A DNA stretch of 46,902 nucleotides from Fibrobacter sp. (GCA_017520105.1 JAFWRL010000160.1:1-46902); one strand, 5' to 3'. Shown: positions 19,666-28,383, numbered from the stretch's first letter. Program-made: numbers and translations. The notes: a model not told the origin generated them from the letters alone.

Positions 19666-20082
19666 GTGAAACACTTCATCAAATACAATATCATCGGTGT
19701 AATAAACACTTTGATTACACTTGCCACAGTCTGGATTCTACATCAAATCCTCGACTGGAACTTGGAGCTTTCGAACTTTTTGGGATTCGTCGCCGGCGGC
19801 ATCAACAGCTACATCATGAACCGCATCTGGAACTTCGAGAGTAAAAACAGGAAACGCGCTGAATTTACACGTTTCGTCATCGTATTCCTCTGCTCATACG
19901 CGATTAACCTGCTCGTTCTCGAAGGGAGTGTCTATATTCTCGAAAACGCAACCTGGTGCACTGGCTTCACTGAATTCATTTCGAGATTCATGAAACCGAC
20001 CTATTTTGCAAACATCATCGCAAACGTCGTCTATGTGCTAGTAAGCTTTACCCTCTACAAGAAATGGGTGTTTAAAAAGTAG
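19666..20082 (+). CDS. GtrA-like membrane protein
   Basis: The GTG at 19666 (VKHFIKYNIIGVINT) is the likely start, giving about 138 residues; the frame is open further upstream but that part overlaps the divergent CoA-transferase start. Four membrane segments are visible, with the GtrA signature features: FIKYNIIGVINTLITLATVW, a FLGFVAGGINSYIMNRIWNF motif and a C-terminal TLYKKWVFKK. GtrA proteins are thought to help move lipid-linked sugars across the inner membrane for surface glycan modification. No glycosyltransferase neighbour is present. A terminator about 260 nt downstream could end the transcript. Confidence 0.8.
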   Translation: MKHFIKYNIIGVINTLITLATVWILHQILDWNLELSNFLGFVAGGINSYIMNRIWNFESKNRKRAEFTRFVIVFLCSYAINLLVLEGSVYILENATWCTGFTEFISRFMKPTYFANIIANVVYVLVSFTLYKKWVFKK

Positions 20083-20337
20083 GCTAACGCCTAAATACCT
20101 TTTTAAAATGAAAAAAGTACGTCATGCGGGCGGGGCCCCAGCTCGGAGTTGACGCCTACGGCGTCAGCGGCTTCACTCGGTCATGTGCGCCTGCAAGCAG
20201 TCGCCCGCGACTCTCGTTTTGCACGCTACTGCGAAGACAATACCTTGGCCGACGCTTTATTCTCTCGCTGCCATACGACAACAATATCATTAATTAAAAC
20301 ACCCCACATTTACTTATAAAGATCTCTATTTAGAAAG

Positions 20338-20368
20338 GCGCATGGATTATCCGTGCGCTTTTTTTTGC
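20338..20368 (+). terminator. Rho-independent terminator
   Basis: An 8-bp stem (GCGCATGG with CCGTGCGC, one G-T pair) and loop ATTAT are followed by eight T. It reads rightwards and would end transcription from GtrA or from the unexplained block before it. Confidence 0.8.
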
Positions 20369-20424
20369 GCTGTTTCTTCAATTACGCCGCACATTCACTG
20401 CAACTAATAACATTCAGCATATAC

Positions 20425-20455
20425 AAAAAGGGCGCCCTTGCGGACGCCCCTTTTT
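20425..20455 (-). terminator. Terminator of the OmpA gene (bidirectional form)
   Basis: The stem AAAAAGGGCG pairs with CGCCCCTTTTT around a short loop. T-runs appear on both strands. It lies 23 nt after the OmpA stop. Confidence 0.8.
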
Positions 20456-20477
20456 AGTTCTTAGTCAGATTCGAAGA

Positions 20478-22577
20478 TTACTTTTCGAACGGAACGAGTT
20501 CAACACGGCGGTTGAGCTTGCGGCCCTTCTTCGTCTTGTTATCTGCAATCGGCTTGTCAGAACCGTAACCGACAGCGCGGAGACGATCACTGCTGATGCC
20601 CTTCTTGACGAGATACTTGACGACAGCCTGTGCACGCTGTTCGGAAATAACCTTGTTCCTTTCTTCCTTACCGGTATCGTCGGTATGGCCCTGGATTTCG
20701 AGGTTGACGTTCGGGAGCTTCTTCATCAACTTAGCGATGTTGTTCAAGGTCTTGTTGCTGCTTGCAGTGAGCTTAGCAGAACCGGTCCTGAACTGGATAC
20801 CCTTCTTCAAATTTTCGAGATCCTGGTTCTTGTTCGGGCAACCCTTCTTATCGACAGCGACGCCAACGAGAGTGTTCGGGCACTTGTCGAGGTGATCAGG
20901 TACGCCGTCCTTGTCGGAGTCAACCGGGCAACCAACTTCGTCAACAGAGATACCAGCAGCAGTTGCCGGGCACTTGTCGAGAGCATCAGGTACGCCGTCC
21001 TTGTCTTCGTCCGGGCTGCAACCATCTGCATTGACCGGGAGGCCAGCAGCGGTGTTCGGGCACTTGTCGAGGTAGTCAGCAACGCCGTCGTTGTCGGAGT
21101 CAACCGGGCAACCCTTAGCGTCAACAGCAATACCAGACTGAGTATTAGCGCACTGGTCGAGGTAATCAGCAACGCCGTCATTGTCAGAGTCGAGCGGGCA
21201 ACCGTTAGCATCAATCGGAGCGCCAGAAGCAGTGTTCGGGCACTTGTCGAGGTAATCAGCGATGCCGTCATTGTCGGAGTCAACCGGGCAACCCTTAGCG
21301 TCAACAGTTACACCAGCCGGAGTTTCAGCGCACTGGTCGATACCGTCGAAGACACCATCATTGTCAGCGTCAGACGGGCAGCCAGCAGCGTCAACAACAG
21401 CACCAGCCGGAGTTTCAGCGCACTGGTCAATACCATCGAAGACACCGTCGTTGTCGCCGTCAAGCGGGCAACCGTTAGCGTCAACAACAGCACCTGCCGG
21501 AGTGCCTGCGCACTGGTCGATGTTGTTGGCTACGCCATCGTTGTCTTCATCAGCACCACGGACATTGCCGAAGCGCCAGACGAGAGATGCGGTACCTGCA
21601 AAGCGCGGAGTCGGGGTATAGCCGTACACGATTTCCTTACCATGCTTGTCACTATAGTGCAACACGTAAGACTCAACAGCGTGCATTTCGTCTTCCCAGT
21701 CCCAGCCCTTAGAGAAGGAACGGATACCGACATCGAGACCGAGGGCGATATCAATGTTGGCCGGGAGATGGAAACGAAGACCCGGGGTAAGAGTGAACGG
21801 GTCATAACCCGGATCACGTGGATATTCACCCTTTTCGACACGGAATTCACCGTTAGCTTCGAAGAAGATGTCCATCCAATCGGTCGGGAATACGTTGATG
21901 CCACCACCATAAACCAAGGTGTTAGAACCCTTCGTCACAGTGCCAACAAAACCAACGTTACCATTGATACGGAGCGGAGCACCAACCTTCTGGAGGTCGA
22001 GAGTGAGGATCAATTCACCACCGAAAGCCATGTTGCGGAGGCCGTACGGATGGGTTTCACCGCCCTTGGCATGCAAGAACCAAGCATGACGCGGACGGAC
22101 ACCCACGGACTTGTCGCCAGTGGGGAAGTAGAACTGAGCGGCGACAGCAGCATTGAAGATGCCATCGGTCATTTCATCGAGCGGGAGCTTTGCCTTTGCC
22201 CAGAGTTCGAGGTCACCACGGCTAGCCTTCCACATGTCGCCTTCCGGCAACTTGTCGGTATTGGCATGGTCATAGTAGAGAGGAAGCATAAGACCCACAT
22301 CCATGAAGTCCGTAACGCCAGCTGCAAAATTGATATTTGCAGTCAAGCTTCCGTCACTTTCACGGAAAGCGCCTAGCTTTCCATCCTTGCTGACCTGGCC
22401 TCCGCGAGAGAGGGACCATGAATCATAGGAAACCTGGCCACCGAAACCAACTGCGAAACCACCCTGACCGAGGGTTTGAGCTGTTTTCTGGTTAAGACCA
22501 TCGGCTCCGCCCATCAGGCCGGACTGCGCGAAAGCGAAGCTACCGGCCAAGAGAGACATTGCGACTATTTTTTTCAT
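20478..22577 (-). CDS. OmpA-family outer-membrane protein with thrombospondin type 3 repeats
   Basis: The 699 residues have a signal peptide (MKKIVAMSLLAGSFAFAQSG), a beta-barrel domain of about 320 residues, eight 30-residue calcium-binding TSP3 repeats (DxDNDGxxDxxDxC type) and a C-terminal OmpA peptidoglycan-binding domain (IQFRTGSAKLTASSNKTLNN, LEIQGHTDDTGKEERNKVIS, SDRLRAVGYGSDKP, RKLNRRVELVPF). A strong AAGGAG site precedes the ATG. It ties the outer membrane to the cell wall through a stiff calcium-dependent stalk. The Wzc-like gene ends 19 nt upstream, so the two may share a transcript. OmpA-type proteins are abundant in Fibrobacter outer membranes. Confidence 0.93.
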   Translation of the reverse strand: MKKIVAMSLLAGSFAFAQSGLMGGADGLNQKTAQTLGQGGFAVGFGGQVSYDSWSLSRGGQVSKDGKLGAFRESDGSLTANINFAAGVTDFMDVGLMLPLYYDHANTDKLPEGDMWKASRGDLELWAKAKLPLDEMTDGIFNAAVAAQFYFPTGDKSVGVRPRHAWFLHAKGGETHPYGLRNMAFGGELILTLDLQKVGAPLRINGNVGFVGTVTKGSNTLVYGGGINVFPTDWMDIFFEANGEFRVEKGEYPRDPGYDPFTLTPGLRFHLPANIDIALGLDVGIRSFSKGWDWEDEMHAVESYVLHYSDKHGKEIVYGYTPTPRFAGTASLVWRFGNVRGADEDNDGVANNIDQCAGTPAGAVVDANGCPLDGDNDGVFDGIDQCAETPAGAVVDAAGCPSDADNDGVFDGIDQCAETPAGVTVDAKGCPVDSDNDGIADYLDKCPNTASGAPIDANGCPLDSDNDGVADYLDQCANTQSGIAVDAKGCPVDSDNDGVADYLDKCPNTAAGLPVNADGCSPDEDKDGVPDALDKCPATAAGISVDEVGCPVDSDKDGVPDHLDKCPNTLVGVAVDKKGCPNKNQDLENLKKGIQFRTGSAKLTASSNKTLNNIAKLMKKLPNVNLEIQGHTDDTGKEERNKVISEQRAQAVVKYLVKKGISSDRLRAVGYGSDKPIADNKTKKGRKLNRRVELVPFEK
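20832..21551 (-). repeat. Eight tandem 90-bp units encoding TSP3 repeats
   Basis: Each unit encodes about 30 residues with the pattern D-x-D-N/K-D-G ... D-x-C ... G-C-P. DNA identity between some units is high, so copy number could vary by recombination between strains. Confidence 0.85.
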
Positions 22578-22596
22578 CTATTCTCCTTGTTATTGG

Positions 22597-24729
22597 TTAA
22601 TATTTCTTGTGGTAGCCATAGTAGCCGTAATAGCTGCCATAGCCGTACCCCGCATGACGTTCACACTTGTTGAAGACGAAAGCCTTCTGCAACGGTGTTT
22701 CCGTGCTGCGGTCAAAAGTATTCAAGGCATCTTGGATGCTTTCAATGGTATGAGCTGCATGCTTCAAAACACACAACAGATAATCCGCATGCTTTTCGAC
22801 AAGCAAAGCGTCACTGCACTGGAATACCGGAGGAGTATCCAGAACAATCAAGTCATACTTATCCTTGAACGCATCAAGGAAAGCGCTAAATCTAGAACTG
22901 CTCAAAAGTCCGCCCGGATTCACGACGCGGGCTCCAGAACCTAAGACATGGAAATTATCCGTCACCTTGACAACGAATTCATCCGTGTAGGATTCCTTTT
23001 CGAGCATTTCGCACAAGCCCTTCTGGCTGTGCTTAAACAAGTGACCACGACGAAGGTCCATATCAACAAGCAGAATCTTTTTGCCGGACATCGCAAACGA
23101 TGCCGCAAGATTCGTAGAGACAAAAGACTTACCGACACCCTGCACAAGGCCGGAAACCATAAGGACTTTCTTCCCATCAGTGAAGACAGAAAATTCAAGA
23201 GCCGTGCGAAGGGCGCGAATACCTTCGGCAAACGGGTCGTCCGGCTTTTCGGAAACACAGGGCTTATACACATTATTCTGAGTCTTGCCTTCAAGCATCG
23301 GAAGCTTGCCATAGACGCCAATACCTGTAGCCTGCTCGACTTCACTGCTGCTGCAAACGCCATTCGAGAGCATGCGGCGCACATAGACGATAAAACAACC
23401 CAAAAGCAAGAACGCAAACACGACGCCACAGAACACCAGCTTGCGGTTCGGCTTACTTGGCTTGAGCGGAGCGTAGGCCTGATCCACGATGCGGACGTTA
23501 CCGACTTCACCAGCCTGCACCACGCGCAACTGCTGGATATTGTTCAACAGGTTCGTATAGAGTCTGTTATTAACTTCCACTTCTTCTTGCAGCGATAGAA
23601 CTTCCTGCTGCACAACTGGCAAACTGGCCGCAGAACGCTGCTGTTTAGCCAATTCCTGACGGAGCTTAGCCTGTTGTTCTTCAATCGTGCGGACAGTCGG
23701 ATGTTCGGCACGGAACAAGCGCAACGCTTCCTGCTTTTTCTGTTCGAGTTCGAGCATACGTTGCTGGAGAGTCACGTCCTTTTCAAGATGCAGACGGGTT
23801 TCACCCGTAAGGTCAATGGTTCCCTTGGAATGGCGGAACGAGGTAAGCTTCTGTTCGGCCGAATCCAACTTCGCCTTGACACCCGGCAGTTGTTCTTCCA
23901 GGAAGGCCAACGTTTTTTTTGCTTCGGCACTACGCATCTCGATATTCTGTTTCAAATACGTATTTGCAATAGTGTTCAAAATAGCAGCAACTCTGTCGGC
24001 GTAGCGATTTTCGAGAGACACCCTAATAATGCCGGAGTTCTTGCCTTCTTCCGAAATGCTGAGCCCTTTGAGCAGTCCAGCGGCGGCTTCCTGCGGATGA
24101 GATGCCGAGAGCAAGAAGGTCTGACCAACGGTCGCGGTCAAGGCTCTGACACAGATAACTAAAGTATCACCAGCAAATGGCTTACGGTAAGTTTCACCCA
24201 CCTCGCCGGACAACAATGTGACAACTTCGCCATCTTCCTTCTCATACACTTCATATGCGCTGGAATCCGCAGTCACACGGGCAAAAAGCTTACCCTTCGC
24301 CTCGACGAAAGCACGCGGAACCTGCAACAGTTCGAGGTCCATACGACCTTCGCGCTGCAGGAGGCGGTCCATCTTGTCCTGCGGAACGGCAGAGAAACAA
24401 AGCCTCTCATCCTGGACCACCTGATCCAAAACGACGCGGCTCTTGATGAGTTCCATTTCGGCAGCAGACGGGGTGGAAACATCCAAAAGGGCGCCCATTT
24501 CACTAAGAGCGAGACCCTGTTTATTTCCCTTGACATTTACCTGGAGGAGTATGTCGCTCTTATAAGACGGGCGAATCCACTTCGCAACAAGCCCACCAAA
24601 AGCAATACCTAAAATCAAAAATACAAGCAAGAATTTCCACTTGCTCTTCAAGTACACCAATATCTCAAGAATATCGATTTCGTCGTCATTCGACTTGTTC
24701 GAAACATTCTGAGGCGTTTTCTCGTTCAT
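22597..24729 (-). CDS. Wzc-like polysaccharide chain-length regulator with tyrosine-kinase domain
   Basis: The ATG at 24729 (MNEKTPQ) has GGAG about 7 nt upstream. About 710 residues. A Wzz domain lies between two membrane helices (FLLVFLILGIAFGGLVAKWI near the start; LVFCGVVFAFLLLGCFIVYV mid-protein), with a long periplasmic coiled coil. The C-terminal BY-kinase has Walker A VQGVGKS, Walker A' LLVDMDLRRG and Walker B LIVLDTPPV. It ends in a Tyr cluster of eight Tyr (GYGYGSYYGYYGYHKKY) that would be autophosphorylated. Such proteins control export of capsule or exopolysaccharide. No Wza, Wzx or Wzy gene is visible nearby; the gene is instead followed by the OmpA gene. Confidence 0.9.
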   Translation of the reverse strand: MNEKTPQNVSNKSNDDEIDILEILVYLKSKWKFLLVFLILGIAFGGLVAKWIRPSYKSDILLQVNVKGNKQGLALSEMGALLDVSTPSAAEMELIKSRVVLDQVVQDERLCFSAVPQDKMDRLLQREGRMDLELLQVPRAFVEAKGKLFARVTADSSAYEVYEKEDGEVVTLLSGEVGETYRKPFAGDTLVICVRALTATVGQTFLLSASHPQEAAAGLLKGLSISEEGKNSGIIRVSLENRYADRVAAILNTIANTYLKQNIEMRSAEAKKTLAFLEEQLPGVKAKLDSAEQKLTSFRHSKGTIDLTGETRLHLEKDVTLQQRMLELEQKKQEALRLFRAEHPTVRTIEEQQAKLRQELAKQQRSAASLPVVQQEVLSLQEEVEVNNRLYTNLLNNIQQLRVVQAGEVGNVRIVDQAYAPLKPSKPNRKLVFCGVVFAFLLLGCFIVYVRRMLSNGVCSSSEVEQATGIGVYGKLPMLEGKTQNNVYKPCVSEKPDDPFAEGIRALRTALEFSVFTDGKKVLMVSGLVQGVGKSFVSTNLAASFAMSGKKILLVDMDLRRGHLFKHSQKGLCEMLEKESYTDEFVVKVTDNFHVLGSGARVVNPGGLLSSSRFSAFLDAFKDKYDLIVLDTPPVFQCSDALLVEKHADYLLCVLKHAAHTIESIQDALNTFDRSTETPLQKAFVFNKCERHAGYGYGSYYGYYGYHKKY

Positions 24730-24951
24730 TAAAATCTCCAAGGACGCAGAACCAACCACCAAGGGTGGTCCAAGTCGGAATATAAAATAAAAAAAAAATT
24801 AACGTTTATGTCCAGAAACATAATAATCATACGAGAATTCCATGTTTTTATACTTATTCAGCTAAAAAACAAAAAAAATTCATGCTTTTGCGACGTAAAA
24901 GCAACCTAATCAACGGGTTAGAGCATCCAACAAGCAAGAAACAAGGTCTTT

Positions 24952-25716
24952 ATGCAAACCAAAACACCCATCCTTTCTATTCAAAACTTGCGCCGCGATT
25001 TCAAAATGGGAACCGAAACCGTGCATGCGCTACGCGGAGTGAGCTACGATATTTATAGTGGTGAATTCGTCACCATCATGGGGACCTCGGGGTCCGGCAA
25101 ATCCACCATGCTGAACATTCTTGGCTGCATGGACAGACCGACATCCGGGCACTATATATTAGATGGAGAACACACCGAGACCCTGAAACGCGATGCGCTG
25201 GCAAAAATTCGCAGTCAAAAAATCGGGTTCGTATTCCAGAGCTACAACCTGCTCAGCCGCACGACCGCTATCGAGAACGTGGAACTTCCATTATTATATA
25301 ACCCGGCCATATCGGCAGCGGAACGCCACCATCGGGCCATCGAAGCACTCAAGAGAGTCGGGCTCGAAGGCCGCATGAACCATCTGCCGAACCAGCTTTC
25401 GGGCGGTCAGCAACAGCGAGTCGCCATCGCACGCGCTTTGGTCAACGACCCCGTGATTATACTCGCCGACGAAGCGACCGGAAATCTCGACACCCGCACC
25501 AGTTACGAAATCATGATGATATTCCAGGAACTGAACCGGCAGGGGAAGACAATCGCATTCGTTACGCACGAACCGGACATTGCGACTTTTTCGACCCGTA
25601 CAATCACCCTTAGGGACGGTTTAGTGAAAAAAGATGTCATTAACGAAACCGTGCAAGACGCGAAAGAAGCGTTCGAAGCACTGCCACCCCCGGAAACATT
25701 TGAGGAGGAAGATTAG
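24952..25716 (+). CDS. MacB/LolD-type ABC transporter ATPase
   Basis: The 254 residues contain Walker A GTSGSGKS, Q-loop region VFQSYNLLSR, signature LSGGQQQR, Walker B VIILADEATGNLD and the His switch FVTHEPD. The sequence is closest in style to the MacB/LolD/SalX subfamily, which drives transport of lipoproteins, peptides or macrolides with FtsX-like permeases. The matching permease gene follows after 77 nt. No periplasmic adaptor (MacA-like) gene is next to it. AAGGT lies about 7 nt before the ATG. The C-terminus has an acidic extension (PPPETFEEED). Confidence 0.93.
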   Translation: MQTKTPILSIQNLRRDFKMGTETVHALRGVSYDIYSGEFVTIMGTSGSGKSTMLNILGCMDRPTSGHYILDGEHTETLKRDALAKIRSQKIGFVFQSYNLLSRTTAIENVELPLLYNPAISAAERHHRAIEALKRVGLEGRMNHLPNQLSGGQQQRVAIARALVNDPVIILADEATGNLDTRTSYEIMMIFQELNRQGKTIAFVTHEPDIATFSTRTITLRDGLVKKDVINETVQDAKEAFEALPPPETFEEED

Positions 25717-25754
25717 ACGAAAGGACACTAGGCGGCGAAGCCACGATTACCCAT

Positions 25755-25784
25755 CTCTCGTCTTTCGTCTCTCGTCTATCATCT
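25755..25784. repeat. 7-bp-periodic repeat, copy 1
   Basis: Four consecutive 7-mers read CTCTCGT, CTTTCGT, CTCTCGT and CTATCAT, then CT. It ends 9 nt before the permease start codon. A closely similar block (19 of 20 bases) precedes eda at 27093-27115. Confidence 0.8.
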
Positions 25785-25793
25785 AAAAATATT

Positions 25794-26999
25794 ATGAATC
25801 CATTTACTTTAGTCAAAATTGCAATCCGTGCACTGCTGCGAAACCGCATGCGCACATTCCTTTCCGTTCTCGGCATCGTCATCGGTGTTGCGGCTGTTAT
25901 CACCATGGTCGCCATGGGTGAAGGCTCCAAGCAATCCATCAAGGAACAGATGACCGCCATGGGAACAAACGCCATCACCATCATGCCGAACCAGAGCCGG
26001 CGCGGAGGCGTGCAATCCGAATCGACGGAAATGCTCGAAGAAGAAGACGTCATCGCTATCCGCGAAAAAGCGACCTACATCAACGGAGTTTCTCCCATGG
26101 TCAGCGTTGGCGGGCAAGCAATTGTCGGCAACAACAACTCCCCCACCACGCTCTCTGGCATTTCCGCGGACTACCTCAAAATCCGCAACTACGAAATCGA
26201 AGACGGTGTGATGTTCGATGACGAAGCCGACCGCATGGCCAAAGTCTGCGTCGTTGGGCAAGCCGTCGTGAGGAACCTCTTTGGAGGCGAAAACCCCATC
26301 GGCAAAACCATCCGCTACAAGAACATTCCGCTGAAAGTCATCGGGACCTTGAAAGCGAAAGGCTCCGGCGATTTCGGGCAGGACCAGGACGACGTCATCT
26401 TCACGCCGTACCAGACCGTGATGAGGCGATTCTCCTCGACGACAAGCATCCGCCAAATCTACGCGAACTCCATCGGCGAAGGCTACGCCGCCAAGGCGAC
26501 CGAAGAAATCATGAACATCCTCAAGGAACGCCGCAGCTGGACTAAACCCACCGACCCGTTCCGCGTCTTTACGCAAGAAGAAATGATCCAGACCGTCACA
26601 AGCACCTCCGACATGCTCTCGCTCGTGCTCACCGCCATTGCTGGAATTAGTTTGTTAGTAGGCGGTATCGGAATCATGAACATCATGTACGTTTCCGTGA
26701 CCGAACGCACCAAGGAAATCGGGCTGCGCATGGCTATCGGTGCCCGCGGCAAGGACATCCTGCTACAATTCCTCATCGAATCCATCTTGATTAGCCTTCT
26801 CGGCGGCTCCATCGGCATTGGCATTGGCATTGCTGCCTCGGAAATCATCAAGAGCGTGATGAACTGGCCCATGAGCATTTCCATCACGAGCGTTTTCGTG
26901 AGCTTCGGTGTCTGCTGCGCCACAGGCGTATTCTTCGGATGGTACCCCGCCCGCAAGGCAAGCAGGCTCGATCCAATTGAAGCGTTAAGGTTTGAGTAG
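25794..26999 (+). CDS. MacB-type ABC transporter permease (FtsX family)
   Basis: The 401 residues show the MacB arrangement. There is an N-terminal membrane helix (MRTFLSVLGIVIGVAAVITM), a periplasmic core domain with the VSPMVSVGGQAIVGNNN region, then three C-terminal helices of the FtsX domain with ISLLVGGIGIMNIMYVSVTE and RTKEIGLRMAIGARGKDI. The final helix ends in YPARKASRLDPIEALRFE, a typical ending. It is the partner of the ATPase upstream. The substrate is unknown; without a MacA gene nearby it may work with an adaptor encoded elsewhere or act as a mechanotransmission exporter. A terminator follows 23 nt after the stop. Confidence 0.93.
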   Translation: MNPFTLVKIAIRALLRNRMRTFLSVLGIVIGVAAVITMVAMGEGSKQSIKEQMTAMGTNAITIMPNQSRRGGVQSESTEMLEEEDVIAIREKATYINGVSPMVSVGGQAIVGNNNSPTTLSGISADYLKIRNYEIEDGVMFDDEADRMAKVCVVGQAVVRNLFGGENPIGKTIRYKNIPLKVIGTLKAKGSGDFGQDQDDVIFTPYQTVMRRFSSTTSIRQIYANSIGEGYAAKATEEIMNILKERRSWTKPTDPFRVFTQEEMIQTVTSTSDMLSLVLTAIAGISLLVGGIGIMNIMYVSVTERTKEIGLRMAIGARGKDILLQFLIESILISLLGGSIGIGIGIAASEIIKSVMNWPMSISITSVFVSFGVCCATGVFFGWYPARKASRLDPIEALRFE

Positions 27000-27022
27000 G
27001 TTATAGGAATTAGAAAAAAACA

Positions 27023-27045
27023 GGCGGGCTTACGTCCGCCTTTTT
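27023..27045 (+). terminator. Rho-independent terminator after the ABC permease
   Basis: GGCGG pairs with CCGCC around a short loop and is followed by five T. Confidence 0.8.
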
Positions 27046-27092
27046 ACATTCTTTGTAAACAACAAAAACAACACTTTTTTGTTTTCATTCAT

Positions 27093-27115
27093 CCCTCGTC
27101 TCTCGTCTATAATCT
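27093..27115. repeat. 7-bp-periodic repeat, copy 2
   Basis: The units are CCCTCGT, CTCTCGT and CTATAAT, then CT. It ends 11 nt before the eda start codon, almost the same position as copy 1 before the permease gene. Confidence 0.75.
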
Positions 27116-27126
27116 ATTTTAAAGTC

Positions 27127-27765
27127 ATGAATTTCCTTGAATTTTTACAACCGATGCCGGTCGTGGGCATTCTCCGCGACATTCCACAGGGCGCCGAAGA
27201 AGCGTGTGTCAATGCAGCTGCCAAATGCGGACTCAAGGCGATTGAAGTCACGATGAACACAGCCGCCGCAACAGAAATTATCGCAAAGCTCAAGTCTTAC
27301 GCGAGACCTCTCGATATAAAAGTCGGCGCAGGAACAGTGCGTCACGGGAGCGACGTGGAAAAGGCTATTGCCGCAGGTGCGGAATTTCTCGTCACACCGA
27401 ATACGCGACACGAAGTCATCAGACTGTCCAGTACCGCAGGCATCCCGATTATCCCGGGCGCGCTCACACCGACCGAGGTGCAGAAGGCCTACGACTTGGG
27501 CGCAACAGCCGTCAAAATATTCCCAATAAATTGCGTCGGCGGACCGGATTACATCAAGGCTTTGCGCGGGCCGTTCCGCGACATTCCATTGATGGCTTGT
27601 GGCGGCGTGAACGCAGAAAACGCAGCTAGCTATCTCAAGGCCGGCGCAAACCTGCTCTCGTTCGGAGCAAGCATTTTCAATGTAGAACAAATGAAATCAG
27701 GCGACTGGATAACCATCGAAACAAATCTCACAAAGCTGCTTAACGCTGTAAGAGCAGCAGTGTAA
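27127..27765 (+). CDS. eda: KDPG/KHG aldolase
   Basis: The ATG at 27127 (MNFLEFLQPMPVVGILRDI) is preferred over an in-frame start 48 nt upstream, because that extension would include the heptamer repeat. The 212 residues fold as a TIM barrel. Family motifs are visible: AIEVTMNT with the catalytic Glu, VGAGTV, PNTRHEV and AVKIFPINCVGGPDYIKAL with the Schiff-base Lys, then ACGGV. The enzyme splits 2-keto-3-deoxy-6-phosphogluconate to pyruvate and glyceraldehyde 3-phosphate. No Edd or uronate-pathway gene is adjacent, so its source of substrate (Entner-Doudoroff or uronate catabolism) cannot be told here. No classical ribosome site is seen. Confidence 0.93.
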   Translation: MNFLEFLQPMPVVGILRDIPQGAEEACVNAAAKCGLKAIEVTMNTAAATEIIAKLKSYARPLDIKVGAGTVRHGSDVEKAIAAGAEFLVTPNTRHEVIRLSSTAGIPIIPGALTPTEVQKAYDLGATAVKIFPINCVGGPDYIKALRGPFRDIPLMACGGVNAENAASYLKAGANLLSFGASIFNVEQMKSGDWITIETNLTKLLNAVRAAV

Positions 27766-27793
27766 GACGACTGATGAAAATCACGACGACACT

Positions 27794-27824
27794 AAAAAGG
27801 CCGCTGTAAAGCGGCTTCTTTTTT
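27794..27824. terminator. Bidirectional terminator between eda and the minus-strand gene
   Basis: AAAAAGGCCGCT pairs with AGCGGCTTCTTTTTT around GTAA. It serves eda on the plus strand and, through the A-run, the gene ending at 27823 on the minus strand. Confidence 0.8.
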
Positions 27825-28233
27825 ACTTCTTGGCTTTGTTCGCCAGTTCTTCTTCGAGTTTCTTGTTGCGGCTATCCTGCATTTCGCAGACGTTTTTCAA
27901 ATTATTGATTTCGACACTTTGCTTCGCCACTTGTTCCTTGAGGTCTTCGCACTTGGCAGCGAAAGTCTGCTCCGATTCGATGCGGCTGCTCAGTTCCTTG
28001 CGGAGGCTTTCTATGGAGTTGCGAAGTTGCTCGATCGTGGCGTTTGAATCCTTCTTTTCGGGAGTCTCATCTGTTTCCTTCTTGACAGCATCACCTTCGA
28101 CTTCTTTCGAAACTGGATTGTCGCAAGAGTCGCATTTTTCTTCGCAGGAACAGCAATTAAAAAACTTCTTCGTGAACGCAACGGTAGCTGCGGCACCAAG
28201 AACAGCACCTAGAAAAAAACTATTGGTCTTCAT
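27823..28233 (-). CDS. Small membrane-anchored coiled-coil protein with Cys cluster
   Basis: The ATG at 28233 has AAGGAG about 8 nt upstream, so I reject the longer reading. The 136 residues start MKTNSFFLGAVLGAAATVAF, a glycine/alanine-rich membrane segment like that of YtxH-type proteins. Next comes a compact Cys cluster with C-C-x-C-x3-C-x2-C spacing, an acidic linker (EVEGDAVKKETDETPEKKD) and a long coiled coil to the C-terminus (EQLRNSIESLRKELSSRIES). The Cys group could bind metal or form disulfides. I do not recognise a family, and neighbours give no hint of function. Confidence 0.65.
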   Translation of the reverse strand: MKTNSFFLGAVLGAAATVAFTKKFFNCCSCEEKCDSCDNPVSKEVEGDAVKKETDETPEKKDSNATIEQLRNSIESLRKELSSRIESEQTFAAKCEDLKEQVAKQSVEINNLKNVCEMQDSRNKKLEEELANKAKK

Positions 28234-28383
28234 TATTGAACTCCTTGTTAGACATTCACTTAATAATATCAATTATACAAACTCAAAAGTCAATAGATTG
28301 CCTCAAACAAAAGTATCCTTAAGGTGATATGGAACAAAATTTCCATAGAAAATGCAATATATTTATAAAAAACTTATATTTCA

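Larger units (their letters stand above)
20083..20477. other. 395-nt intergenic region with GC-richer unexplained block
   Basis: No credible ORF. The part 20120-20270 is clearly more GC-rich than other gaps here and contains a perfect inverted repeat (GACGCC TAC GGCGTC, 20151-20165). Two terminator hairpins follow at 20338 and 20425. The block could be a dispersed repeat, a structured RNA or a decayed gene; I cannot tell which. Confidence 0.5.

Noticed and set aside
20832..21551. Possible CRISPR or intergenic tandem repeat
   Set aside because: The 90-bp periodicity is in frame and encodes TSP3 protein repeats; there are no short identical repeats with unique spacers.
20685..22376. 563-residue open frame opposite the OmpA gene
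   Set aside because: It mirrors the tandem TSP3 repeats on the other strand, has no family features, and the OmpA reading is certain.
25809..26576. 255-residue minus-strand frame opposite the ABC permease
   Set aside because: Shadow of a certain MacB-type permease.
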